From assembly GCF_040643435.1 (NCBI RefSeq), contig NZ_JBEYUH010000012.1:1-64000 (forward strand): a stretch of 64,000 nucleotides of DNA, written 5' to 3'. Both the position numbers and the translations under genes were made by a program. The stretch's first letter is position 1. Every line of letters begins with the position of its first letter. The notes under the pieces are model-generated. The model saw only the letters and a list, made by a program, of their open reading frames with translations. It was not told the origin of the DNA and ran no database searches. Shown here piece by piece: positions 34,446-43,643 of the stretch. Source of the stretch: Rhodococcus sp040643435. Lineage in GTDB: Bacteria; Actinomycetota; Actinomycetes; Mycobacteriales; Mycobacteriaceae.

Positions 34446-35225
34446 TCACTCGCCCACGAATTTCGCCTTGCCCGGCCCGTTCTCGAGGAACGATTCGAGA
34501 CCGATGGCGCGGTCCTTCGTAGCGAACAGGGCGGCGAAGACGTGCTGTTCGATCTTCAGACCCGTGTCCAGGTCCGTGTCGAGCCCTTGGTCGATCGCCG
34601 CCTTCGCAGCGGCGAGTGCACGAGAGGCCGCGCCGGTGAACTGCCCGGCCCAGCGGCGCGCGGCCTCGAAGACATCGTCCGGCGCGACCACCTCGTCGAC
34701 CAGGCCGATAGCCAACGCTTCGTCGGCACCGACGAAACGACCGGTGAACACGATGTCCTTCGCCTTCGCCGGACCGACGAGCCGGGCCAGCCGCTGGGTG
34801 CCACCGCCACCGGGGATGAGGCCGAGCAGAATCTCGGGCGTTCCGAGTTTGACGTTGTCGCCGATGATGCGCCGGTCGGCGCCGAGGGCAAGTTCGAGGC
34901 CGCCGCCGAGCGCGTATCCGGTGATCGCCGCGACGGTGGGCTTGGGAATGTCGGCGATCGAGCCGAGGGCCGACTGGAGGTCGCCCACGATCTCGCTCAT
35001 CTGCACGAAGCTCAGTTCGGCCAGTTCCTTGATGTCGGCGCCGGCCGCGAACACCTTCTCGCCGCCGTAGACGATCACCGACTTCACCTCGGATCGGACG
35101 GTGGCCTGACGCGCGGCCTCCCTGATCTCCTCCTGAAGCTGACGGTTCAGGGCGTTCATGGGAGGCCGGTCCAGACGGATGGTGCCGATACCGTCGGAGA
35201 CCTCGAAGGTCACGAATTCAGGCAT
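34446..35225 (-). CDS. Enoyl-CoA hydratase (EchA17-like)
   Basis: 259 aa crotonase-fold enzyme hydrating 2-enoyl-CoA in beta-oxidation. Oxyanion-hole segments are VFAAGADIKELAEL (about 60-73) and ITGYALGGGLELALGAD (about 100-116). The catalytic-type Glu pair is at PEILLGLIPGGGGTQRLARLVG. The ATG at 35225 follows TAGGCT by 7 bases. A longer frame upstream is not family-like. Position matches echA17 next to the NUDIX gene. Confidence 0.92.
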   Translation of the reverse strand: MPEFVTFEVSDGIGTIRLDRPPMNALNRQLQEEIREAARQATVRSEVKSVIVYGGEKVFAAGADIKELAELSFVQMSEIVGDLQSALGSIADIPKPTVAAITGYALGGGLELALGADRRIIGDNVKLGTPEILLGLIPGGGGTQRLARLVGPAKAKDIVFTGRFVGADEALAIGLVDEVVAPDDVFEAARRWAGQFTGAASRALAAAKAAIDQGLDTDLDTGLKIEQHVFAALFATKDRAIGLESFLENGPGKAKFVGE

Positions 35226-35232
35226 GGCGCTC

Positions 35233-35238
35233 AGCCTA
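35233..35238 (-). promoter_or_regulatory. -10 hexamer of the enoyl-CoA hydratase gene (leaderless)
   Basis: TAGGCT on the minus strand, 7 bases before the ATG at 35225. It lies in the 10-base gap and the 3' end of the upstream NUDIX gene. Confidence 0.45.
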
Positions 35239-36069
35239 GATGTCGGAGCGCCGGGCCCATGGATGAGTACCGACCTCGTAGTAGGCCGCGTCCCCGTCGA
35301 AGGCGATGTGGACCGCACCGTCGCGCCGGCTCATGATGGGCAGGATCGGCTCGACGACCGGATCTGCCGCCATGAGCTCGGCGACCGTGTCGAACCTGGA
35401 GAGGGCCGACAACTGGCTCCATGTGGGCGGCAACAGGACGCACCGCCCGGAACGCCAGTCGGCGAGGGCTTCCTCGGCCGTCTGCCACTGCACGAGGTCG
35501 GTCTCGGTGGTGTTTCCGTCGGCTCGTTGCCCTTCCGGGACCACGGCGACGAAGAAGCGCGTGTCGTAACGGCGCCGCTCCCCGAGCGGCGTGATCCAGT
35601 TGGCTTGCGGCCGCAGCAGATCCGCGCGCAGTACGAGCTGCTCCCGCTCCAGGAAGTCACCGAACGACAGTTCGCGCGCCTCGAGCAGTCGACGCGCGTC
35701 GGTGTACTCGGTGGTGTCGGCGACGACGGTGTGCGGGGACGGACCGGCCAGCAGCACACCGCATTCCTCGAAGGTCTCACGCACGGCGGCGAGCACCAGT
35801 GCCCGCGCCTGCGCCTCACCGACGGCGAATTTCTCCGCCCACCAGTCGACCCCCGGCCCGGCCCACCGCACCTCGGCGTCGGTGTCGGACGGATCGACAC
35901 CGCCGCCGGGGAATACGGTCATGCCGCCCGCGAAGTCCATGCCGACTACGCGGCGCTGCAGGAACACCTCGACACCGCGTGCGGAATTCCGCACGAGTAT
36001 CACGGTGGACGCATCGCGGATGGGCACCGCGGTGGGGTCGAAGGTGGATGCCGAGCGATCGTTGGCCAT
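35236..36069 (-). CDS. NUDIX hydrolase (Rv3040c-like)
   Basis: 277 aa. It has an elongated NUDIX box: FPGGGVDPSD near 53-62, then a ~35-residue insertion before AAVRETFEECGVLL (about 94-107), which carries the metal-binding REXXEE-type residues. Such long-insert members resemble the mammalian NUDT19-type CoA or nucleotide hydrolases; NUDT7/NUDT8-type CoA activity is also possible. Placement next to enoyl-CoA hydratase makes acyl-CoA hydrolysis attractive (inference). Confidence 0.88.
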   Translation of the reverse strand: MANDRSASTFDPTAVPIRDASTVILVRNSARGVEVFLQRRVVGMDFAGGMTVFPGGGVDPSDTDAEVRWAGPGVDWWAEKFAVGEAQARALVLAAVRETFEECGVLLAGPSPHTVVADTTEYTDARRLLEARELSFGDFLEREQLVLRADLLRPQANWITPLGERRRYDTRFFVAVVPEGQRADGNTTETDLVQWQTAEEALADWRSGRCVLLPPTWSQLSALSRFDTVAELMAADPVVEPILPIMSRRDGAVHIAFDGDAAYYEVGTHPWARRSDI

Positions 36070-36075
36070 GGCCTC

Positions 36076-36081
36076 AACCTA
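36076..36081 (-). promoter_or_regulatory. -10 hexamer of the NUDIX gene (leaderless)
   Basis: TAGGTT on the minus strand, 6 bases before the ATG at 36069. Confidence 0.5.
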
Positions 36082-36113
36082 ACCGATCGCTCCCGGCGTC
36101 CCCCGACCCGGAG

Positions 36114-36944
36114 CTACCTCCGGTGCCGTCCCGGCAGTCGAGTGCGGCGTGCGAAGAACCGGTCGTCGACCTTGTCGAGCGAGATCGACTGGCTGAATGC
36201 CTCGCTCAGGTTCTCCGCCGTGATCACGTCGTCCAGCAGGCCCTGCGCGACGACACCGCCCTCCTTCAGGAGCATCGCGTGCGTGAAACCGGGCGGGATC
36301 TCCTCGACGTGATGGGTGACCAGCACGATCGCGGGAGCATCCGGATCGGCGGCGAGAGTGCCGAGCCGCGCCACGAGTTCCTCACGGCCACCCAGATCCA
36401 GGCCGGCCGCCGGTTCGTCGAGCAACAGCAGTTCGGGATCGGTCATCAATGCCCGGGCGATGAGTACACGTTTGCGCTCGCCTTCCGACAGCGTCCCGTA
36501 CAGGCGATCTGCGAGATGTTCCGCCCCGAGACTTTCGAGCATCTCGACCGCGCGGGTCGTGTCGATCTCGTCGTACCGCTCACGCCACCGTCCCAGCACG
36601 CCGTAGCCCGCGGAGAGCACCAGGTCGGTGACCTTCTCGTCGTTCGGCACCCGATTGGCCAGGGCCGCGGAGGACAATCCGATCCGGGGGCGCAGTTCGG
36701 ACAGGTCCGTCCTGCCGAAGGTCTCCGCAAGGACGTGCGCGGAACCGGAGGTGGGAAACGTCTCGGCTGCGGCGACCCGCAGCAGCGTCGTCTTTCCCGC
36801 GCCGTTGGGCCCGAGCACCACCCAACGTTCGTCGAGTTCCACCTTCCAGGTCACGGGCCCGACGAGGACGTTCCCGCCGCGTCGGACCACTACGTCGTCG
36901 AATTCGATGAGCAAATCGGGATCAGGTTGTGCCACGGCGTCCAT
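36114..36944 (-). CDS. ABC transporter ATP-binding protein (Rv3041c-like)
   Basis: 276 aa, single NBD with intact motifs: Walker A VLGPNGAGKTTLLRV (about 57-71), signature LSEGERKRVLIARAL (about 155-169) and Walker B LLLLDEPAAGLD. The switch His is in IVLVTHHVEEI. No permease gene is adjacent, so its partner is elsewhere or it works as a soluble ABC protein (YlqF/ModF-like proteins are possible relatives). It contrasts with the degenerate ATPase at 15002. It is divergent from glgX with a 43-base gap. Confidence 0.9.
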   Translation of the reverse strand: MDAVAQPDPDLLIEFDDVVVRRGGNVLVGPVTWKVELDERWVVLGPNGAGKTTLLRVAAAETFPTSGSAHVLAETFGRTDLSELRPRIGLSSAALANRVPNDEKVTDLVLSAGYGVLGRWRERYDEIDTTRAVEMLESLGAEHLADRLYGTLSEGERKRVLIARALMTDPELLLLDEPAAGLDLGGREELVARLGTLAADPDAPAIVLVTHHVEEIPPGFTHAMLLKEGGVVAQGLLDDVITAENLSEAFSQSISLDKVDDRFFARRTRLPGRHRR

Positions 36945-36987
36945 CTTCTCTTACGTCAGAGCCGGAAACGCGGCAGGATCGGTTCTC

Positions 36988-39150
36988 GTGTCGTCCTCCG
37001 CATCCGAACCTGCCTACGTCTCCCCGTCGGTCGCGCGCCCCGATCGGGCGGCCTTTCCACTCGGGCCCACGATCGTGGACGGCGGGACACGCTTCGCGGT
37101 CCACGCCCCACACAGCGACCGCCTCCAGGTGTGCCTCGTGGACGAGGACGGGAACGAGCGTCGCGTGGACCTGCCCGATCGCACCTACGGCGTCTGGCAC
37201 GGGATCGTTCCCGGTGTGGGAGCCGGACAACGCTACGGCTATCGCGCGTACGGACCGTGGCAGCCCGAGCGAGGGATACGCACGAACCCGCACAAGATCC
37301 TGCTCGATCCGTGGGCACGGCAGATCGTCGGAGACATCCGTGACCCGGACGGACTGCTCGCCTACCAGGGGGATCCGTTCGGTGCGATGTCGAACGTCGA
37401 TTCGCTCGGCCATACACCGTTGTCGGTGGTGACTCCCGAGCCGACGCCGATGCGCGACAAGCCACGCGTGCCGTGGGAGAACACCGTCGTCTACGAACTG
37501 CACGTCGGTGCGTACACCGCTCGCCATCCGCTCGTGCCTCCGGAACTGCGCGGCACCTATCTCGGACTCGCTCATCGGGCGGTGACCGACTATCTCGTCG
37601 GACTGGGAGTCACCACTGTCGAGTTGCTCCCGGTACAGGCCTTCGTGACCGAACCGTCGGTACGTGCACGCGGGATGCGCAACCACTGGGGTTACTCGAC
37701 CGCTTCCTACTTCGCACCGCATCCTGCCTACGCCGTGACACCCGGCAACGAAGTCGCCGAGTTCCGCACGATGGTCGATGCCTTTCACAGCGCCGGTCTC
37801 GAGGTGGTGCTCGACGTGGTCTACAACCACACGAGCGAGGGCTCGGTGGACGGGCCGAGTCTGTCGTGGCGCGGGCTCGACGCACCGGGCTACTACCTGC
37901 TCGACTCTCACGGACGGGACGTGGATCTGACCGGATGTGGCAACACCGTCGACGCGTCCTCCCCCATCGTGGTGCGCATGGTGTGCGACAGCCTCCGCTA
38001 CTGGGCCGACCTGATGGGGGTGGACGGCTTCCGCTTCGATCTCGCAAGTGCACTCGCGCGCCCGCACGGGGGGCCCTTCGATCCCCGCGCGGCACTGCTG
38101 ACCGCGATCGTGACCGATCCGATCCTCAGCGACGTCAAACTCATCGCCGAACCGTGGGACGCCACCGCCCACGGATATCAACTCGGGAACTTCGGGGCTC
38201 AGTGGGCGGAGTGGAACGACCGGTACCGCGACACCGTGCGCCGGTACTGGGCAGGTCGCTCCGGGATTCGCGAAGTCGCGTCACGGCTCACCGGCTCGGA
38301 GGATCTCTACGACAGGAACATCCGGCAGCCCTGGATGTCGGTCAATTTCGTCACCGCCCACGACGGCTTCACCCTGTCGGACGCCGTGTCGTACGAACGC
38401 AAACACAACGACGCGAACGGTGAGGAAGGGCGCGACGGGACGAACAACAACGAGTCGGTGAACCACGGTGTCGAAGGCCCGAGCGACGATCCCGCGATCC
38501 TCGCCGCCCGCGACCGTCACGTCCGGGCGATGCTGGCGACGCTGCTGTTGTCCACGGGGACGCCGATGCTGCTCGCCGGTGACGAATTCGGGCACACGCA
38601 GCACGGCAACAACAACGCCTACTGCGTCCCCGAGAATGTTCCTGTCCGCGACGCCTGGCCACTGGACTGGGAGCACGCCGACCGTGGACGGATGGATTAC
38701 GTACGTGAACTTCTCCGCCTGCGCACCCGCGTGCCGGTGCTGCGGCAGCGTCGCTTCTTCGAGGGCCGCGCCCGATCCGTGGGTTATCCCGACCTGGTGT
38801 GGTTCGGCCTCGAGGGCATCGAACTCGGCGACGCCGCATGGCACGACGACAGCCGTCGCACGCTGCAGGGCTGGGTCGACGGTTCGCAACTCGGTACCGT
38901 GACCCGCACCGGTATCACCCTCGAGGACAGCAGCGGTCTGTTCGTGCTGCATTCGGGAGGGCCCGCGACGGTGACGCTGGCCGGACCGGAGTGGTACCGC
39001 GGCGACATCGCCTGCGTCTTCGATTCGAGTGCCCCGGACGGCCTGCCCGCGGACAGCTCACCGGTGCGGGTGGGAAGTGCCTATCCGGTCGACGGACCGA
39101 CGGTGCTGATCTTCCGGATCGCGAACGACGAACCGGACGAACATCGATGA
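36988..39150 (+). CDS. glgX: GlgX/TreX-type glycogen debranching enzyme
   Basis: 720 aa, the usual length for actinobacterial TreX. GH13 family with an N-terminal CBM48. Catalytic regions are DVVYNHT (region I), GFRFDLASAL (region II, nucleophile Asp), LIAEPWD (region III, acid/base Glu) and FVTAHDG (region IV). It hydrolyses alpha-1,6 branches in limit dextrins. The frame is open far upstream. The GTG at 36988 is chosen because AGGA sits 9 bases before it and the family N-terminus follows. The nearby glucan genes make a shared alpha-glucan pool plausible. Confidence 0.93.
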   Translation: MSSSASEPAYVSPSVARPDRAAFPLGPTIVDGGTRFAVHAPHSDRLQVCLVDEDGNERRVDLPDRTYGVWHGIVPGVGAGQRYGYRAYGPWQPERGIRTNPHKILLDPWARQIVGDIRDPDGLLAYQGDPFGAMSNVDSLGHTPLSVVTPEPTPMRDKPRVPWENTVVYELHVGAYTARHPLVPPELRGTYLGLAHRAVTDYLVGLGVTTVELLPVQAFVTEPSVRARGMRNHWGYSTASYFAPHPAYAVTPGNEVAEFRTMVDAFHSAGLEVVLDVVYNHTSEGSVDGPSLSWRGLDAPGYYLLDSHGRDVDLTGCGNTVDASSPIVVRMVCDSLRYWADLMGVDGFRFDLASALARPHGGPFDPRAALLTAIVTDPILSDVKLIAEPWDATAHGYQLGNFGAQWAEWNDRYRDTVRRYWAGRSGIREVASRLTGSEDLYDRNIRQPWMSVNFVTAHDGFTLSDAVSYERKHNDANGEEGRDGTNNNESVNHGVEGPSDDPAILAARDRHVRAMLATLLLSTGTPMLLAGDEFGHTQHGNNNAYCVPENVPVRDAWPLDWEHADRGRMDYVRELLRLRTRVPVLRQRRFFEGRARSVGYPDLVWFGLEGIELGDAAWHDDSRRTLQGWVDGSQLGTVTRTGITLEDSSGLFVLHSGGPATVTLAGPEWYRGDIACVFDSSAPDGLPADSSPVRVGSAYPVDGPTVLIFRIANDEPDEHR

Positions 39151-39177
39151 TGCATCCCTGGAGGACGCTGAGCGAGG

Positions 39178-39984
39178 TCAGACTCGTCCGGTGACTGTGC
39201 CGGCCACCGCGATCACGGTGACCGAACCCGGCGCCACCTCTGTGAATCCCGCGTCGCGGACCGCCACGGCCGTGCCCGACTCCACCCGGGCGAGCAGCTC
39301 GCGCCACGTGGTCTCGTCCGCATCGCGGACGGCGCACGGGAATCCGTCCACCGCCCAGGCGCGTGCGGCATCGACGTCGAGGGCGCCCGCGTACAGCATC
39401 GCAGCGTGGCCGACCTGCGCGGCCGCCTTGCCGACGGTCATCTCGAGACTCTTCTGCACCCAGAAGACAGGCACACCGGCCTCCGGGGCGGGTGGATCGT
39501 CATGGGGAAGGTCGGTTCCTCCGATTTGCAGGCGAGAGATGCGTGGGTCCAGATCCCCCACCGGACCGGGCACGAACGCCCGGGCCTGAGCACCGGCATG
39601 GTCGACGGTGACGCCGTCGACGTCCTGCGCGGCCCGCCAGTGGGCACCGCGGGCTCGCCGGGCGACCTTCCGGATGCGAGCGTCGTTCCATGCGAGGAAG
39701 GGTTCCTGCCACGGGCCGGGCTCGCCGTCCGGACCGGGCCCCACCCGCGGGTCGAGGCACAGGGCGACCGTGGCCATCGCCGCTGCCTCGAGCACCGCGC
39801 TGCGGGCCGGCGGATCCGCCTTCGGTAGGTGCAGCACGATCGGCATCGCCTGCACCTTCGCCGGGTCTTCGGGATCGGGCCGGTGTCCGTAACCGCGGGC
39901 GAGCACACCGTGACGCTCGGCGAGTACCGGATCGACAGCCGGCGCCGGTCCCACCCCGGCGGACACGGACTGCTGTTCAGGCAC
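39178..39984 (-). CDS. Pth2-like peptidyl-tRNA hydrolase domain protein
   Basis: 268 aa. The Pth2 signature VFWVQKSLEMTVGKAAAQVG is at about 173-192, followed by HAAMLYAG, and by AVRDAGFTEVAPGSVTVIAV near the C-terminus. Pth2 enzymes cleave peptidyl-tRNA to recycle tRNA. The ~170 residues before it are long for the family, and may be a diverged duplicate or an uncharacterised domain. The GTG at 39984 overlaps the serB2 3' end by 8 bases, so it is coupled to serB2. Confidence 0.75.
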   Translation of the reverse strand: MPEQQSVSAGVGPAPAVDPVLAERHGVLARGYGHRPDPEDPAKVQAMPIVLHLPKADPPARSAVLEAAAMATVALCLDPRVGPGPDGEPGPWQEPFLAWNDARIRKVARRARGAHWRAAQDVDGVTVDHAGAQARAFVPGPVGDLDPRISRLQIGGTDLPHDDPPAPEAGVPVFWVQKSLEMTVGKAAAQVGHAAMLYAGALDVDAARAWAVDGFPCAVRDADETTWRELLARVESGTAVAVRDAGFTEVAPGSVTVIAVAGTVTGRV

Positions 39985-41206
39985 CGCGATCGATCGGGAC
40001 GCGCCGCAGAGTTCCGTCGACGCGGTCGGCGTCCTCGATCTCCTCGCGGGTGACACCGAGGACGAACAGCACCGCATCGAGATAGGGATACGACAGGGCG
40101 GTATCCGCGACCTCGCGCAGCGCGGGCTTGGCGTTGAACGCAATCCCCAGCCCTGCGGCCGACAGCATGTCGATGTCGTTGGCGCCGTCCCCGACTGCGA
40201 CGGTCTGTTCGACCGGGACTCCCGTCTCGTCGGCGAACTCACGCAGGGCACGTGCCTTCGCTGCGCGATCGACGATGTCGCCGACCACTCGCCCGGTCAG
40301 TTTGCCGTCGACGATCTCGAGCGTGTTGGCGCGGACGAAGTCCAGTTCGAGTTCGTGGGCCAGCGGATCGATCACTTGACGGAAGCCACCCGAGACGACA
40401 CCGCAGCGGAAGCCGAGACGCCGCAGCGTGCGGATCGTGGTGCGAGCGCCGGGAGTGAGCTCGAGTTGCTGGGCGACCTCGTCGATGACGGTCGCGGGCA
40501 GGCCGGCGAGCGTGGCGACACGTTGTTCGAGGGACTGTGCGAAGTCGATCTCGCCGCGCATGGCGGCTTCGGTGACCTCTCGGACCTTGTCCTCCACACC
40601 GGCGTGTGCGGCAAGCATCTCGATCACCTCGCCCTGGATGAGCGTGGAGTCGACGTCGAAGACGATCAGACGCTTGGAACGACGAGCGAGACCGCCGCGC
40701 TCTACGGCAATGTCGACGTCGAGGCCCGTAGCCAGTTCGACGAGAGCGTGGCGCAGTGCGGCATCGGCCTCGGCACCGGTGTCGGATGCGGTGATCATCA
40801 GCTCGAGGCCGGTGAGCGGGTAATCGGCGATACCGCGGATCGAATCGATGTTCGCGCCCTGGGCCGCGAGTGTGCGACCCACCGACCTCAGTGCCCGGGC
40901 ACTGATGGGACTGCCCAGCACGACGACCGCGTGGGTCGAGACGGTGCGTCCCCCGCGCTCCACGCCGACCTGGACGTCCGCGTGCATCCCGACGGTGGCC
41001 ATCGCGGCCTCGACCTCGTCCTGCATCGCTTCGACATCGTTCGGGCAGACGAGAAGAACGCCGAGGGTGAGCCGCCCGCGGATCACGACCTGCTCGACGT
41101 CGAGGAGGTCGACGTCGTGCCGGGTCAGCGCTGCGAACAGCACCGAGGTCACGCCGGGATGGTCAGGTCCGGTCACGGTTACCAGAACCGTGCTTTCAGA
41201 CGCCAC
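39977..41206 (-). CDS. serB2: Phosphoserine phosphatase with two ACT domains
   Basis: 409 aa, the same length as the mycobacterial SerB2. Two ACT domains (about 5-80 and 97-170) would bind serine and control activity. The HAD phosphatase core has LIVFDVDSTLIQGE (nucleophile DxD, about 187), VVSGGFRQVIDPLA and VAVGDGANDIDML. It makes serine from phosphoserine. The GTG at 41206 has a GGAG about 10 bases upstream. A longer open frame upstream is not used. Confidence 0.95.
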   Translation of the reverse strand: MASESTVLVTVTGPDHPGVTSVLFAALTRHDVDLLDVEQVVIRGRLTLGVLLVCPNDVEAMQDEVEAAMATVGMHADVQVGVERGGRTVSTHAVVVLGSPISARALRSVGRTLAAQGANIDSIRGIADYPLTGLELMITASDTGAEADAALRHALVELATGLDVDIAVERGGLARRSKRLIVFDVDSTLIQGEVIEMLAAHAGVEDKVREVTEAAMRGEIDFAQSLEQRVATLAGLPATVIDEVAQQLELTPGARTTIRTLRRLGFRCGVVSGGFRQVIDPLAHELELDFVRANTLEIVDGKLTGRVVGDIVDRAAKARALREFADETGVPVEQTVAVGDGANDIDMLSAAGLGIAFNAKPALREVADTALSYPYLDAVLFVLGVTREEIEDADRVDGTLRRVPIDRGA

Positions 41207-41325
41207 TACGTCTCCGATCGCTTGTCTGTCGAGGCACACGCGGACGCACGCGCGTACCGGCTCGTCCGTCCATTGTTGCAGGTCGAAACGTCCCGCTCGT
41301 TGTGGGGTCCGGCCCCCCGAACGGC

Positions 41326-41356
41326 CGAAGCCCCACCCTTCACGGGTGGGGCTTCG
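41326..41356 (-). terminator. Terminator of ctaD
   Basis: A perfect 13-bp stem (41326-41338 with 41344-41356) with loop TTCAC lies 20 bases beyond the ctaD stop on the minus strand. It is GC-rich with no long T run. Confidence 0.75.
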
Positions 41357-41375
41357 GTCGATCGTCGATCTGCGC

Positions 41376-43136
41376 TCAAGCGCGCGGATGGTCGCCGGGG
41401 GTGCGATCGGCACCCTCGAGGACGTTGACGTTGTGCTTGTCGCTGCCCGGGCCGACGTGCGCCTCGGCACGCATCTTCTCGACCATGTGCGGGTAGTGCA
41501 GCTCGAAGGCCGGACGCTCCGAACGGATCCGCGGCAGCTCGGTGAAGTTGTGCCGCGGGGGCGGGCAGCTGGTGGCCCACTCGAGCGAGTTGCCGTAGCC
41601 CCACGGGTCGTCGACCGTGACGAGCTGGCCGTAACGGTAGCTCTTGAAGACGTTCCACAGGAACGGCAGCGTCGAGGCACCGAGCACGAACGCACCGATC
41701 GTGGAGATCGCGTTGAGCGTGGTGAACCCGTCCGAAGGCAGGTAGTCGGCGTAGCGACGCGGCATGCCCTCGTTACCGAGCCAGTGCTGCACCAGGAAGG
41801 TGGCGTGGAAGCCGACGAAGGTCAGCCAGAAGTGCCAGCGGCCGAGGCGCTCGTCGAGCATGCGTCCGGTCATCTTCGGGAACCAGAAGTAGATGCCGGC
41901 GTAGGTCGCGAACACGATCGTGCCGAAGAGCACGTAGTGGAAGTGCGCCACCACGAAGTACGAGTCGTGCAGGTGGAAGTCCAGCGGCGGGCTCGCGAGG
42001 ATGACGCCCGACAGGCCACCGAAGAGGAAGGTGACGATGAAACCGACCGAGAACAACATCGGGCTCTCGAAGGTGAGCTGCCCCTTCCACAGGGTGCCGA
42101 TCCAGTTGAAGAACTTCACACCGGTCGGGACGGCGATGAGGAAGGTCATGAACGAGAAGTACGGCAGCAGCACGGCGCCGGTGGCGTACATGTGGTGCGC
42201 CCACACCGCGATCGACAGCGCTGCGATGGCCATCGTGGCGTAGACCAGACCCGTGTAACCGAAGATCGGCTTGCGGGAGAAGACCGGGAAGATCTCCGAG
42301 ACGATGCCGAAGAACGGCAGCGCGATGACGTACACCTCGGGATGCCCGAAGAACCAGAACAGGTGCTGCCACAGGAGCACACCGCCGGTGGCGGGGTCGT
42401 AGATGTGGCCACCGAGGTGACGGTCCATGAACAGACCGAAGAAGGCGGCGGTCAGGAGCGGGAACACGAGGAGGATCAGCAGGCTGGTGATCAGGATGTT
42501 CCACGTGAAGATCGGCATCCGGAACATGGTCATGCCCGGTGCGCGCATGCACACCACGGTGGTGATGAAGTTGACGCCGCCGAGGATGGTGCCCAGGCCC
42601 ATCACGCCGAGACCGAGGATCCAGAAGTCGGCACCGACACCCGGGGAGTGGAGCTCACTGCTGAGCGGCGTGTAGGCCGTCCACCCGAAGTCGGCAGCGC
42701 CGCCGGGGGTGACGAAGCCGAGCATGACGATCGTCGCGCCGAACAGGTACAGCCAGTAGCTGAAGGCGTTCAGGCGCGGGAAGGCGACGTCGGGAGCACC
42801 GATCTGCAGCGGCAGGATGTAGTTCGCGAAGCCGAAGACGACCGGGGTCGCGTACATCAGCAGCATGATCGTGCCGTGCATCGTGAACAGCTGGTTGTAC
42901 TGCTCGTTCGACAGGAACTGCAGGCCGGGGACCGCGAGCTCGGTGCGCATCAGCAGGGCCATCAGGCCGCCGATGAGGAAGAAGGCGAACGAGGTGACCA
43001 GGTACATGATCCCCAACATCTTGGGATCTGTGGTCGTGATCATCTTGTAGATGAACGAACCCTTGGGTCCCTGCCGCGGCGGGTACGGCCTTGCTGCAGC
43101 TATCTCTGGGACTGGCTGGGGCGCTACGGCAGTCAC
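41376..43136 (-). CDS. ctaD: Cytochrome c oxidase subunit I
   Basis: 586 aa with 12 predicted transmembrane helices. It carries haem a and the haem a3-CuB centre of the aa3 oxidase. Signatures are WQHLFWFFGHPEVYVIALP (CuB His and the His-Tyr crosslink), VWAHHMYATG (two CuB His), and VVAHFHYVLFG (haem ligands). GTG at 43136 has AGGAGG four bases upstream and starts the usual N-terminus; an open frame 37 codons longer is less likely. Other cta subunits are not in the window. A terminator follows. Confidence 0.96.
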   Translation of the reverse strand: MTAVAPQPVPEIAAARPYPPRQGPKGSFIYKMITTTDPKMLGIMYLVTSFAFFLIGGLMALLMRTELAVPGLQFLSNEQYNQLFTMHGTIMLLMYATPVVFGFANYILPLQIGAPDVAFPRLNAFSYWLYLFGATIVMLGFVTPGGAADFGWTAYTPLSSELHSPGVGADFWILGLGVMGLGTILGGVNFITTVVCMRAPGMTMFRMPIFTWNILITSLLILLVFPLLTAAFFGLFMDRHLGGHIYDPATGGVLLWQHLFWFFGHPEVYVIALPFFGIVSEIFPVFSRKPIFGYTGLVYATMAIAALSIAVWAHHMYATGAVLLPYFSFMTFLIAVPTGVKFFNWIGTLWKGQLTFESPMLFSVGFIVTFLFGGLSGVILASPPLDFHLHDSYFVVAHFHYVLFGTIVFATYAGIYFWFPKMTGRMLDERLGRWHFWLTFVGFHATFLVQHWLGNEGMPRRYADYLPSDGFTTLNAISTIGAFVLGASTLPFLWNVFKSYRYGQLVTVDDPWGYGNSLEWATSCPPPRHNFTELPRIRSERPAFELHYPHMVEKMRAEAHVGPGSDKHNVNVLEGADRTPGDHPRA

Positions 43137-43643
43137 TAATCCTCCTGAATGCGCGCTCGACCTCGGGCTGGAGGCGAACGGTCTCTGGCTTGCGCTCATC
43201 GAATCGTAGACCCTCCCCGAAACGGTCGCCCTCCGGGTCCTACTCACTGTCGTATTCGGTTTGCGAACCTACCTGGAGCGGAGCCGGGAACCGGAGTCGG
43301 CGCCTGTGCCGCACTTCACATTCGAGATCACGGGCCGTCGTCGAGCCGCGCACGAACAGCGCAGGTCAACGCTCGTCTGCGCACGGAAAACCGCAGGAGG
43401 ACGTCCATGTCCCTCCGCGGCAGGTGGTTTGCTCCAGCGGTCCCGCCCACCGAAATCCTCGTCGCCGAATGCAGTTCGGCCGGCACGTCCGATTCGTTCC
43501 CCGATCACCTGTCGTCCGTAACGACGCCGCTTTCCCGGACCGTCGTAGGCGTCCGCGCTCACGGACGCCTTCGGAGCCGGCCCGCACATGACGGGATAAC
43601 CTGAGCCGTCCGATTCAGCAGCGTCCTTCAGGAGTGGTCCGAC
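43137..43643. other. Divergent region between ctaD and the FecB-like gene
   Basis: 507 bases containing the promoters of ctaD and the fecB-like gene and one possible small ORF at 43407-43604. The other open frames have no family resemblance or Shine-Dalgarno. No clear long dyad was found. Confidence 0.5.
43407..43604 (+). CDS. Possible small hypothetical protein upstream of the FecB-like gene
   Basis: 65 aa starting MSLRGRWFAPAVPP. The case rests on an excellent AGGAGG at 43395-43400 with 6-base spacing to the ATG, and on the position 39 bases before a gene in the same direction. The sequence has no signal peptide, helix or family motif that I recognise and is rich in Arg/Ser/Thr. It could be a leader ORF or chance. 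Confidence 0.3.
   Translation: MSLRGRWFAPAVPPTEILVAECSSAGTSDSFPDHLSSVTTPLSRTVVGVRAHGRLRSRPAHDGIT

Noticed and set aside
39977..41695. 572-aa version of SerB2 starting at 41695
   Set aside because: It would run through the ctaD terminator and into the ctaD coding region; the GTG at 41206 gives the exact known family length.
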